Source: G963691885 sp963691885 (GTDB taxonomy: Bacteria > Pseudomonadota > Alphaproteobacteria > UBA8366 > Aestuariispiraceae). Taken from it: DNA of 64,000 bases. The stretch spans positions 744,001-808,000 of the forward strand of contig OY829843.1 in assembly GCA_963691885.1 (NCBI GenBank), read 5' to 3'. Below, piece after piece: positions 35,447-43,087 of the stretch (position 1 is its first letter; each line of letters opens with the position of its first letter). Made by a program: the position numbers and the translations under genes. The notes under the pieces were generated by a model. It was given only the letters and a program-made list of their open reading frames with translations. It searched no databases and was not told the DNA's origin.

Positions 35447-37794
35447 GTCCCGTCCCCGTTCTGTTTTTGGACCGCCAAAGCGACGGCGGCCTGTCCCAAA
35501 GAAAGCCCGCCATCATTGGCCGGCACCAGTTTATGGCTGATCACCTCGAAACCGGCGGCTTCCAGCTGCCTGTGCACCAGGTCGAAAAGAACCTGGTTCT
35601 GGAAGCAACCACCGCTCAGCGCCACGGTCTGATAAATCCGGTCCTCGCCGGATAGCCGCTTCACCATCGCCACGACGGCATTTGCAAATCCACGGTGAAA
35701 ACGCGCGGCAATCGTCCCGACCGGCGTCTGTAAAAACAGATCGCCCAACATCGCGCGCCATACCCCGACAGGTTCGATATACGGCATGCCCTTCCCATTC
35801 ATCAGCGGAATAGAGAAGGGATAGGCCAGGCTGTCCGGCTCATCCATGGCGGCTGGATCAATCGCCGCTTCAAATACCATGGCGGCCTGCCCTTCATAAT
35901 CCTGTCGGTCCCAGGCCAAACCGCAAAGAGCGGATGCAGCATCGAAAAGGCGACCACAGGACGAGGAAAGCGGCGTATTGGTGCCGGATTGAATCATTGC
36001 ATCCAATGTTTCCCGTGGTGCTGCATTAAGACGCTCAAACACCGGCAGACCCTCAAAATTCATCGCGAATTCCGCCCAGCCCATTTCCGCAGACAGATGG
36101 GCATAAGCGTTCCGCCACGGTTCCCTGACCGCCGCCGCACCGCCGGGCAAAGCGACCGGTTTCAAACAGGCCAGTCGCTCATAGCCTGTATAGGTACAGG
36201 CCATGAATTCACCCCCCCAGATCGTGCCATCTTCCCCATAGCCAAGCCCGTCCATGGCAATTCCGAGGACCGGGTTTGAGTGCAGGGCAAGACCGTTCTC
36301 CGCCATGCAGGATGCGATATGGGCGTGGTGATGTTGCACCTCAACGATCGGAAGACCGTTCTGTTCAGCCAGCACATGGCCGTTCTTCGTCGATAAATAT
36401 TCGGGATGCCGATCCACCGCGATCAAGGATGGACGGTGTTGATAGAGAGATGTGTAGAGGTTCAGATTGTGTTCCACATCCTCGGCCGTCGCCAGATTTT
36501 CCAAATCGCCCATATGCTGACTGAGCGTCGCCTGACCATCCTTCACGAGACAGAAAGTGTTTTTAAGCTCGGACCCCATTGCCAGGATCTCTGCCCCGGG
36601 ATCAAAACCGTCGGGCAGGCGGATCGGCGCAGGCGCATAACCACGCGCCCGGCGCAACAGACGCGGCGTATCCAGATCGATCCGAACAACGGAATCGTCG
36701 ATGCGGTTCGCGATATCACGATCATGCATCAGCGCGAATTCGGCCACATCCGCCAGGCGGTCGCGCGCGTCTTCGTTACTGACGCATTGCGGATCGCCCG
36801 AAATATTCCCGCTGGTCATAACAACAGGCCTTGGCATCCGGCGCAGCATCATGTGATGCATCGGCGTGTAAGGCAGCATGAAACCCAGCCGGTCCAAATT
36901 CGGCGCAACGTCATCAGGCAGCGCCCGACCGTTCGCCTTCAACAGAACAATGGGGGCAGCCGGACTTTCCAGCAATTCAGCTTCTTTGTCGGAGACGGAA
37001 CAGTACTGCCGAATGACATCCAGATCCCGGGCCATTAAGGCGAATGCCTTGCCACGACGCTGTTTACCCTTTCGAAGGCGTTCAACGCTATCCGTATTGG
37101 TCGAGTCGCAAGCCAGATGATAGCCGCCAATCCCTTTGATGGCGACGATATGTCCATTCATCAACATACCGCCTGCAGCATCCACATCATCCATCATGGA
37201 AAATGCTTCATGGTTAACAGTGCCGGGACCCAATCTTTCAATCCAGGCATGCGGCCCACAGACATGGCAAGCAATGGGCTGGGCATGAAAGCGTCGGTCC
37301 GAAGGGTCGGCATATTCCGAGCTGCAATTCGTGCATATCGAAAAATCCCGCATCGTCGTATTGACGCGATCATAAGGGGCCGCCTCTACGATTGAGAAGC
37401 GGGGCCCACAATTCGTGCAATTGGTGAACGGATAGCGATAGCGGTTGGCAAAAGGATCCCGAATTTCCTCAACACAATCAGAACAGGTCGCCGTATCCGG
37501 CGTGACAGCCACCCGAACCTCACCAGCGATGGATGCTACAATCTCAAACGCGTCCGGTGCCGGGTCATCGATCGGGGTTCGTTCCAGATTGTCAATTTGC
37601 GCAAGGTTGGGGCTTTCCGCATATAGGCGCTCAGCAAAACGATCCAGGCTGTCGCCCCAAAGGCGTATCTCAACCCCATCCCCCGTGTTCCGTACGTCGC
37701 CGGTGAGGCCCATTTCTTTTGCAAGACGCCAGACAGTGGGCCGAAATCCAACCCCCTGCACCTGCCCCCGAACCGTAATTGCTTCCCCGGGCAT
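35437..37794 (-). CDS. hypF: Carbamoyltransferase HypF
   Basis: The protein has about 785 residues from ATG 37794, which shares a base with the stop of the NHL gene (TGATG). Domains in order are: acylphosphatase (VRGQVQGVGFRPTVWRLA); two zinc fingers (CSDCVEEIRDPF…CTNCGPRFS and CTNCSSEYADP…CHVCGPHAW); YrdC-like (AIKGIGGYHLACD…KQRRGKAFALMARD); and the Kae1-like carbamoyltransferase (VEVQHHHAHIASCMAE). It activates carbamoyl phosphate and transfers the carbamoyl to HypE. All domains appear intact. Confidence 0.97.
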   Translation of the reverse strand: MPGEAITVRGQVQGVGFRPTVWRLAKEMGLTGDVRNTGDGVEIRLWGDSLDRFAERLYAESPNLAQIDNLERTPIDDPAPDAFEIVASIAGEVRVAVTPDTATCSDCVEEIRDPFANRYRYPFTNCTNCGPRFSIVEAAPYDRVNTTMRDFSICTNCSSEYADPSDRRFHAQPIACHVCGPHAWIERLGPGTVNHEAFSMMDDVDAAGGMLMNGHIVAIKGIGGYHLACDSTNTDSVERLRKGKQRRGKAFALMARDLDVIRQYCSVSDKEAELLESPAAPIVLLKANGRALPDDVAPNLDRLGFMLPYTPMHHMMLRRMPRPVVMTSGNISGDPQCVSNEDARDRLADVAEFALMHDRDIANRIDDSVVRIDLDTPRLLRRARGYAPAPIRLPDGFDPGAEILAMGSELKNTFCLVKDGQATLSQHMGDLENLATAEDVEHNLNLYTSLYQHRPSLIAVDRHPEYLSTKNGHVLAEQNGLPIVEVQHHHAHIASCMAENGLALHSNPVLGIAMDGLGYGEDGTIWGGEFMACTYTGYERLACLKPVALPGGAAAVREPWRNAYAHLSAEMGWAEFAMNFEGLPVFERLNAAPRETLDAMIQSGTNTPLSSSCGRLFDAASALCGLAWDRQDYEGQAAMVFEAAIDPAAMDEPDSLAYPFSIPLMNGKGMPYIEPVGVWRAMLGDLFLQTPVGTIAARFHRGFANAVVAMVKRLSGEDRIYQTVALSGGCFQNQVLFDLVHRQLEAAGFEVISHKLVPANDGGLSLGQAAVALAVQKQNGDGTCA

Positions 37795-38969
37795 CAGGCC
37801 AGATCCCACAGAAGTATGCGATTATTGCCGCTATCAGCGATGGCAACCGTTCCACCATTGACTGACAATCCATAAGGCCAGCAAACGGTGTCACGACCAG
37901 GAATGCCCCAACCATTGTCACCCTTGGACGCAAAATCCTTTTGACCGGTCAACCTGTCGGCTGACGCCGCCTGTTCAGGCAGTGTCCAACCGATTAGCCT
38001 GGAATTTGCGGTGTCAGCGGCAATCAGAAGATCATCTGCAACAGCAATTCCATAGGGCATGTTTACGGCCGCTGCACTGGGGAAGTAATTCGCCATATTG
38101 TGGTCGCAGGCCGTCATGTTCTTCTGTCCAAGAACAATATCGCAGGGAACACCGCTCTCGTCCGGCATCCCATCCCAGAGCATGACACGGTTATTGCCAG
38201 CATCAGAAACGGCAAAGAATCCCTGCCACAGAGCGAGTCCATGGGGCCAGCGCATTCCCGTTGCGTTGACGTCCCCGCCTGCGTTTTCATCGCGTGTTGT
38301 AAAGTCTTTTTGGCCGAGCACGATATCGGCCATCTGGCCATTTTCCTGCGGGTCCTCCCAGATCAAAACCCGGCGATTGCCCGTATCGGCAACCACCAGC
38401 TTGCCGTCAACCGCAGCGATGCCATATGGCCAGTTCAGGCTGTCAGCGGTGGGCAGATCCCTCCCACGGTTGATCGCGACCTCGGAAAACCCAGCCTGGC
38501 CAAGCACGATATCCGCGGGTTGGTTCGATGCAGACGGTAACGTCTTCCAGATCAAAACCCGGTGGTTCCAGGCATCCGCAATCGCAATGCCATCCCCCCA
38601 CGCACAGATGCCCGTGGGAACATTTAATGTCGCCGCGCCGGGATCACCCTTTCCATTTCGTCCTTCACGGTCAAAACCCGCCTGACCGATCAGGATATCC
38701 GCCGGCGCGTTATCTTCCTTGGGGACGCTGTGCCATCCAAGCAAACGATGATGACCCGTATCTGAAACCCACAGCGATCCGTTGGGATGCAGACATGCGC
38801 CACGCGGGCCAAACAATGTGGACGGGCCGGGTGCGATTGAAACGGCCAGATCATCCCGGCTCCACCCCAGAACCGTGCGTGGGCCTGTCGGATCAAGAAG
38901 CGGCGCACCACTCGTCGCTGTACCTGGTGCCTTAATCGGCTCAAACGATGGTGCTAGGGCGACGCGCAT
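37794..38969 (-). CDS. NHL-repeat beta-propeller protein of the hydrogenase cluster
   Basis: This 391-residue protein is made of about six to seven NHL-type blades. Each follows a pattern such as LNWPYGIAAVDGKLVVADTGNRRVLIW, usually ending with a DIVLGQ motif (repeated five or more times). There is no signal peptide, so it is cytoplasmic. The regular propeller suggests a docking platform rather than an enzyme. It is contiguous with the NifU-Rieske gene (12 nt) and hypF (shared base). NHL proteins are recalled as typical neighbours of group 1h hydrogenases. Confidence 0.88.
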   Translation of the reverse strand: MRVALAPSFEPIKAPGTATSGAPLLDPTGPRTVLGWSRDDLAVSIAPGPSTLFGPRGACLHPNGSLWVSDTGHHRLLGWHSVPKEDNAPADILIGQAGFDREGRNGKGDPGAATLNVPTGICAWGDGIAIADAWNHRVLIWKTLPSASNQPADIVLGQAGFSEVAINRGRDLPTADSLNWPYGIAAVDGKLVVADTGNRRVLIWEDPQENGQMADIVLGQKDFTTRDENAGGDVNATGMRWPHGLALWQGFFAVSDAGNNRVMLWDGMPDESGVPCDIVLGQKNMTACDHNMANYFPSAAAVNMPYGIAVADDLLIAADTANSRLIGWTLPEQAASADRLTGQKDFASKGDNGWGIPGRDTVCWPYGLSVNGGTVAIADSGNNRILLWDLA

Positions 38970-38981
38970 GATCCAGTAACC

Positions 38982-39902
38982 TTATGTTGTGAGTTGAATT
39001 TCTATGCGGTCCCCAATGACACGCACGCCATGAGGCTGGAGTTGAACCTCCGGCGCGGTCAGACATTCGCCGCTTTCAAGAGAATACCGAAATCCATGAT
39101 AGGGACAGGTGATCAGGCCGTTCGCGATATCGCCACCATCCATCGCCATACCCATATGGGCGCAGGCGTTTTCAAAGCAGGTAACCTTGTCGCCAAACCG
39201 AGAGATAAGGACAGAGTGGCCTTCCACCTCAAAAGTGCGTGTTTCGCCATCCGGCACATCCCGTACCTGGGCTGCCAGGGTCCACCCTTCCTGCTTGTAA
39301 GCTGCGAAGGGTGAGGTGAAGAAGACAGTGTCTTTGTCCCTGTCCGCCGGGGCCCCACCAAGACCTTTGATCTGTTTGATGTCCTCGATCTCCGGCACAT
39401 GGTCCTTGATCGCTTTTTTGACGCCCGAGTAGAAAGTCAGGGCCGAAGCCGGACACCCATCGCAGGCACCCAGAAAACGGACACTGGCCGTTGGTGGTTC
39501 GACCGATACAAGTTCGACATCGCCCCCATGGCTCGCCAGCATGGGACGGATCGTATCCAAAGCGGCGTCAACACGTTCAAACAGGCTAGGCTTCAAAATC
39601 CCGTGCCGCCGCAGAACGGCATAAACAACCTCGTCCGCAGCCGCCTCTTTCAACGCGGGCCCTAATCCGGGAACCGTTTTTAATTCGCGGATCAACCGCT
39701 TGAACGCCTCGGCATTGAGGGCGTCAACGGCCTGGACACGGGCCTGCGCGGCATTGCGATGGGCATCCGGCCAGTCCGCTGCCAGGGTTTCCAGGGATCC
39801 GATATCCTTCAAGAAATCCTGCAGCGAACGGCTCTCTTCCCCGGAAGGGTCCGGATGTTCTCCTTGACCTTGTCGATCGTCAATGTCCACCGCGCCGCTC
39901 AT
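38982..39902 (-). CDS. NifU C-terminal / Rieske [2Fe-2S] fusion protein
   Basis: This 306-residue fusion has an N-terminal helical region (about 40-100), then a NifU-like domain with CDGCPAS (Cys147, Cys150). The C-terminal Rieske domain has CAHMG (Cys247, His249) and CPYHG (Cys266, His269). The cluster-binding residues of both domains are complete. No signal peptide is seen. It is a likely electron-transfer partner carrying electrons from the hydrogenase, or a cluster-assembly factor. It sits between two tiny membrane proteins and the NHL gene with gaps of 4 and 12 nt. Confidence 0.9.
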   Translation of the reverse strand: MSGAVDIDDRQGQGEHPDPSGEESRSLQDFLKDIGSLETLAADWPDAHRNAAQARVQAVDALNAEAFKRLIRELKTVPGLGPALKEAAADEVVYAVLRRHGILKPSLFERVDAALDTIRPMLASHGGDVELVSVEPPTASVRFLGACDGCPASALTFYSGVKKAIKDHVPEIEDIKQIKGLGGAPADRDKDTVFFTSPFAAYKQEGWTLAAQVRDVPDGETRTFEVEGHSVLISRFGDKVTCFENACAHMGMAMDGGDIANGLITCPYHGFRYSLESGECLTAPEVQLQPHGVRVIGDRIEIQLTT

Positions 39903-39906
39903 GATG

Positions 39907-40128
39907 TCACGCGTATTTCAGGTCTTTGAAGAGGATCGGCTGCAAGGCACCTGCCACGGCACCGCCAGCAATCGCCGCTGCCCAGATCGGGGCAAACTGC
40001 GCGACACCAACAACAACTACCGCACCGACACCTGCGCCGATTGCGATCTGTCTCATTACCATTTTATTGTCTTGAAACAGTTTTCCGGCAAAGAACAGTT
40101 TGCTGGATTGCATGACCATATCAAACAT
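39907..40128 (-). CDS. Small membrane protein in the hydrogenase cluster (73 aa)
   Basis: This 73-residue protein has an amphipathic N-terminus (MFDMVMQSSKLFFAGKLFQDNK) and a Gly/Ala/Val-rich hydrophobic stretch (IAIGAGVGAVVVVGVAQFAPIWAAAIAGGAVAGAL) able to form two helices, then a basic tail. No family was recognised. It lies 12 nt after the 64-residue membrane protein and 4 nt before the NifU-Rieske gene. It could anchor a soluble hydrogenase assembly to the membrane; this is inference from position. Confidence 0.75.
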   Translation of the reverse strand: MFDMVMQSSKLFFAGKLFQDNKMVMRQIAIGAGVGAVVVVGVAQFAPIWAAAIAGGAVAGALQPILFKDLKYA

Positions 40129-40140
40129 AGCACACCCTCC

Positions 40141-40335
40141 TTAAATCAATGTCGCAATGATGACACCGAGGATCACAGCCGCGGTGCCGGAAAGGAAGCC
40201 GTAGAGTGACCCCATATACGCAGCCAACTCGTTGCCAAGCACCTCTCCACCGATCTTCATACCGCTGAGTGCGCCGGCACCCATGGCGGCCGCCACACCG
40301 GCGAACAAGCTGCCGATGATGATTGCTATTTCCAT
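40141..40335 (-). CDS. Small membrane protein in the hydrogenase cluster (64 aa)
   Basis: This 64-residue protein has two hydrophobic helices (IIIGSLFAGVAAAMGAGALSG and LYGFLSGTAAVILGVIIATLI) joined by a short loop KIGGEVLGNELAAYMGS. The Gly/Ala-rich hairpin resembles small oligomerising membrane proteins. It has a good ribosome-binding site (AGGAG, complement of about 40340-40345). It is conserved in placement between the TPR gene and the 73-residue protein. Its function is unknown; membrane anchoring or quinone access are options. Confidence 0.75.
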   Translation of the reverse strand: MEIAIIIGSLFAGVAAAMGAGALSGMKIGGEVLGNELAAYMGSLYGFLSGTAAVILGVIIATLI

Positions 40336-40372
40336 TCCTAGGTTCTCCTTTCGTAACAGGGATCAGGGTTGC

Positions 40373-41368
40373 TTAATTGACCGGCTCGGCAGCATCGCTA
40401 CCGGCAAGTTCTTGTTCAAACTCGCGGACCACATCTTGAACGGCCGCTGCTTTCTCTATCTCTCCAAGGCTTTCAAAGATGACCATCGCTTCCGCATACA
40501 GATCCCGGGCCGATGCCAGGTTGCGAGGGTTCCCCGAGTCCGGGTCCGACGGGTCGTCTGGCAGATTGGCCAGGCAGTTCGCCTTATTGGAGATCGTATT
40601 GGCATATTCGCCAGGCGTGTCCCGGGCGGTGCGTACCTTCAACGCTTCATCATACGCCTCGAGAGCACGAAATCCGTTTTCAACACGGTGACTTGATGAC
40701 GCGTATTGCAAGGCATTGCCGAGATTGTTCTGCAACATTGCATATTCGCTGGGATGATCGATCAGATTGACGATCGACAACCCTTCTTCAAAGGACTGGA
40801 CCGCGAGTGCCTCACGCATCTTTGATCTCTCGTCCGTAAACGGGATCGACAAGAAGGCAGTCGCCAGATTGTTTTGCAGGATTGCGAATTCCTTTGGAAA
40901 CTCGGTTTTGTCAAAGGTGCGTAAAGCCCGTTGATAAGCGCCAATCGAATCCTGAATGCGGGCGCGATGCATGCCTGCCAGGTTCTGGAGCGCCAGACCC
41001 AGATTCATTTCGGTTTCAGCAATCTCTTCCGACGACCCTTCCTGCTGCAACACACGCAACGCCGCCTCAAACGCTTCCCGGGCATCTTCCAGCAGGCTGG
41101 CATCATCCGAAGGCGTCGCCATCAGTGCCGTTCCCATACGTGCCTGAATGCGCGCCTTCAACAGCGGCAGATCATCAGGGCAAAGATCAATCGCTTTCGA
41201 ATAGAGTTCGACAGCAGCATGCAGATCATCGATCCGCTGAGGTTTCTGCTGCATCCCCATCGCGATTTCCATCAGCATTTCGGAATTTTCAGCCGGCGTT
41301 GCGCCTGCCTCTTCAATGGCACGCAAGGCTGCGTCGACCTGATCTTCTGTGCGGCTAAGCGCTACCAT
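40373..41368 (-). CDS. TPR-repeat protein of the hydrogenase cluster
   Basis: This 331-residue protein of repeated helix pairs shows tetratricopeptide features such as AVELYSKAIDLCPDDLPLLKARI, ETEMNLGLALQNLAGM, FAILQNNLATAFLSIP, YAMLQNNLGNALQYAS and YANTISNKANCLANLP. It has no signal or membrane segment. It is probably a protein-protein scaffold in assembly or in the final complex, and is the first gene after a 117-nt spacer carrying a TGTAAA-N5-TTTACA palindrome. Confidence 0.88.
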   Translation of the reverse strand: MVALSRTEDQVDAALRAIEEAGATPAENSEMLMEIAMGMQQKPQRIDDLHAAVELYSKAIDLCPDDLPLLKARIQARMGTALMATPSDDASLLEDAREAFEAALRVLQQEGSSEEIAETEMNLGLALQNLAGMHRARIQDSIGAYQRALRTFDKTEFPKEFAILQNNLATAFLSIPFTDERSKMREALAVQSFEEGLSIVNLIDHPSEYAMLQNNLGNALQYASSSHRVENGFRALEAYDEALKVRTARDTPGEYANTISNKANCLANLPDDPSDPDSGNPRNLASARDLYAEAMVIFESLGEIEKAAAVQDVVREFEQELAGSDAAEPVN

Positions 41369-41466
41369 GTTTCATCCCCATCCACGCCGGTATCGCCGGT
41401 GTTCATCAAGTTGCTTGAGGATTAGTCAACATATATTGCGCAAAACTGTCAACTACAATTTCATTA

Positions 41467-41483
41467 TGTAAATTAAGTTTACA
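41467..41483. promoter_or_regulatory. Perfect TGTAAA-N5-TTTACA palindrome upstream of the TPR gene
   Basis: TGTAAATTAAGTTTACA lies one base past the stop codon of the 101-residue gene, 99 bases before the TPR gene start. Related boxes lie upstream of the hydrogenase small subunit and of the NtrC-type regulator. A TTGACA hexamer at 41443-41448 (leftward) could be the -35 of a local promoter. Confidence 0.6.
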
Positions 41484-41484
41484 G

Positions 41485-41790
41485 TTAAGCAGAAGTTAGA
41501 GGAATCATCAAAGCGCCGTTTTCTGACGACCATGCAGCGTCAATATTGTTTGCAGTCCAGTCGCCAAGATCGTTTGCCGCGAATACATCAGGTGCCGTCG
41601 CGACACGATCACCCGCGGCGTTGCGCATCTTCAGCAAGCATCCACCGGACGCCATTTGTCGAACAGGGAGGATTTGCAGCGTGCCGTCCCGAATGAGGAC
41701 AATCACGGCGTCCACGCCCTGGAAATAGGTTTCATATGTGGCAGCCGACAAATAGACCGCACCGTTCCGGATATCGACCGTCGTCGCCAT
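41485..41790 (-). CDS. Uncharacterised 101-residue protein in the hydrogenase operon
   Basis: This soluble 101-residue protein is probably mostly beta (VDIRNGAVYLSAATYETYFQ, VDAVIVLIRDGTLQILPVRQ). Its first ATG overlaps the stop of the maturation protease (TAATG), so translation is coupled. It has a single Cys in the GGCLLKMRN segment and no metal-binding motif. I do not recognise the family. The tight placement after the protease suggests a role in large-subunit maturation or as a complex subunit. Confidence 0.7.
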   Translation of the reverse strand: MATTVDIRNGAVYLSAATYETYFQGVDAVIVLIRDGTLQILPVRQMASGGCLLKMRNAAGDRVATAPDVFAANDLGDWTANNIDAAWSSENGALMIPLTSA

Positions 41791-42263
41791 TACCAGCGGG
41801 CCTCGATATAATCTTCGGCCAGGGCCTGGATCGTATCGGCAACAGAGTCAGCGGCCGTTTCCACCACCTCTCCAAGCCCCAATCCAAGTTCCAGGGATTC
41901 AGCCTCAATCAGAAAGACTTTTACCTGCGCCGGGAATTCTTCGCCATAGATCTTGCGGCCCGCGAACAGGGCATGGTCCCAACGGAAGTCATGCAAGTTC
42001 AGGCTTTGCGGCGGTGGCGCCTCCAGAACATGCCCCGGAACATCATAGATCGCACCGGGCGAGCCGTCCGGAACGCGTGCGTCCACGATGACCAGATGGG
42101 TTGCCCCCCGCGCCTTATACATGACACCCATTCCATCGGTTCCGGCATCATGCAGATCCACACCTTTCGGCAAAGAACGTGTCTTCAAACGCGCAATGAC
42201 CGCCGGGCCGACACCGTCGTCCCGGCGGTTTGGGTTGCCGCACCCTATGACGGCAAAACTCAT
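41790..42263 (-). CDS. [NiFe]-hydrogenase maturation endopeptidase
   Basis: The protease has about 157 residues from ATG 42263 (MSFAVIGCGNPNRRDDGVGP), the HyaD/HycI-type start motif with the GxGN and DD nickel-sensing acids. A later DAGTDGMGVMYKA and LVIVDARVPDG region includes the second metal-binding Asp. It removes the C-terminal extension of the large subunit after nickel insertion; 16 residues follow the last ligand His in the adjacent large subunit. It overlaps the upstream small gene by 4 nt (ATGA). Confidence 0.92.
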   Translation of the reverse strand: MSFAVIGCGNPNRRDDGVGPAVIARLKTRSLPKGVDLHDAGTDGMGVMYKARGATHLVIVDARVPDGSPGAIYDVPGHVLEAPPPQSLNLHDFRWDHALFAGRKIYGEEFPAQVKVFLIEAESLELGLGLGEVVETAADSVADTIQALAEDYIEARW

Positions 42264-42592
42264 ATGCGCCATAACCGACATGACCATTCTGGTTCTACCG
42301 CAACCATGAGTTCCGGCAATTCGCAAAACTTGCGATGGACCAGGTAATACATGCAGGTTTCACAGGCCTGTTCGATCTCGTCGACTTCAACCGGGTATTC
42401 CGTAAATCCAGAGATCTTCAGTTTCTCGGCAATATCCTCGTCCGGAACATCCTGCAAACGGGCAACTGTCTCGTTGACCATCTCGGATGTCTCGGCACGT
42501 GGATAAACCTCGGTTTCAAGACCTGACTTCATAAGCGCGCCGATTTCGTCTCGCTGACGGTCATCGGCAGGGGTAGATGCGCCATCTGGCAT
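42260..42592 (-). CDS. HiPIP-like four-cysteine protein B
   Basis: This 110-residue protein is acidic and helical at the N-terminus. Four cysteines follow at 77, 80, 90 and 105 (C-x2-C-x9-C-x14-C) in CETCMYYLVHRKFCELPEL and EWSCRLWRI. The CxxCxY and WxCxLW context resembles high-potential iron-sulfur proteins, but no Tat signal is present. It is paralogous to the 140-residue protein next to it. It probably carries a [4Fe-4S] cluster and serves as electron carrier or cluster subunit for the hydrogenase; this is inference from motif and position. Confidence 0.72.
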   Translation of the reverse strand: MPDGASTPADDRQRDEIGALMKSGLETEVYPRAETSEMVNETVARLQDVPDEDIAEKLKISGFTEYPVEVDEIEQACETCMYYLVHRKFCELPELMVAVEPEWSCRLWRI

Positions 42593-42604
42593 TTTCTCCT
42601 CCTT

Positions 42605-43027
42605 TTAGATCCTCCAGAGCCGACACCACCAGTCGGGTTCGGCAGGAAGACTGAGCTCGGGAAGGTCACACCATCTCTTGTGGACCAGGAAATACATGCA
42701 TTCCTGACAACGCATATCTTCCTCGCCATATGGCTTTAGCAGCCATCCGGAGATAATGAGTTTCTCGCGGAGTTGATCGGCTTTCAAAACGCGCAGTTCG
42801 TCGAGAATGGCCGCGAATTCACGATCTGTTTCAGGGAAGGGCTCTAATTGAGTTTTCAAGCCTTCCTTCATCATGTCTTCGATCATGCGCAGAAGCGTAC
42901 CATGATCAGCCGTTTCCGGAGTGGCTCCGTACCGTTCTACGAAGGCATTCCGGCTTTCCTCATCCGCATCCTGTTGCGCAATGGTATCTGCCGCCGTCTC
43001 CTCGTCCTGATTTTGTGTGTTATTCAT
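42605..43027 (-). CDS. HiPIP-like four-cysteine protein A
   Basis: This 140-residue protein has a long acidic N-terminal extension (NNTQNQDEETAADTIAQQ) and the same C-terminal motif as its neighbour: Cys107, 110, 120 and 135 in CQECMYFLVHKRWCDLPEL and DWWCRLWRI. The identical C-x2-C-x9-C-x14-C spacing in both proteins points to gene duplication. It lies 60 nt after the large-subunit gene and 12 nt before protein B. No signal peptide is present, so a cytoplasmic-side [4Fe-4S] carrier is the most economical reading. Confidence 0.74.
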   Translation of the reverse strand: MNNTQNQDEETAADTIAQQDADEESRNAFVERYGATPETADHGTLLRMIEDMMKEGLKTQLEPFPETDREFAAILDELRVLKADQLREKLIISGWLLKPYGEEDMRCQECMYFLVHKRWCDLPELSLPAEPDWWCRLWRI

Positions 43028-43087
43028 AATAACGGACGCCGCTCAATGGCCGGGGATAATTGGCATCCCCGGCCAATCGCGACTTCA

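Noticed and set aside
41440..41460. Sigma-54 promoter before the TPR gene
   Set aside because: The candidate GA/GC elements are 9 nt apart rather than 12 and lack the GG; only a TTGACA hexamer is visible.
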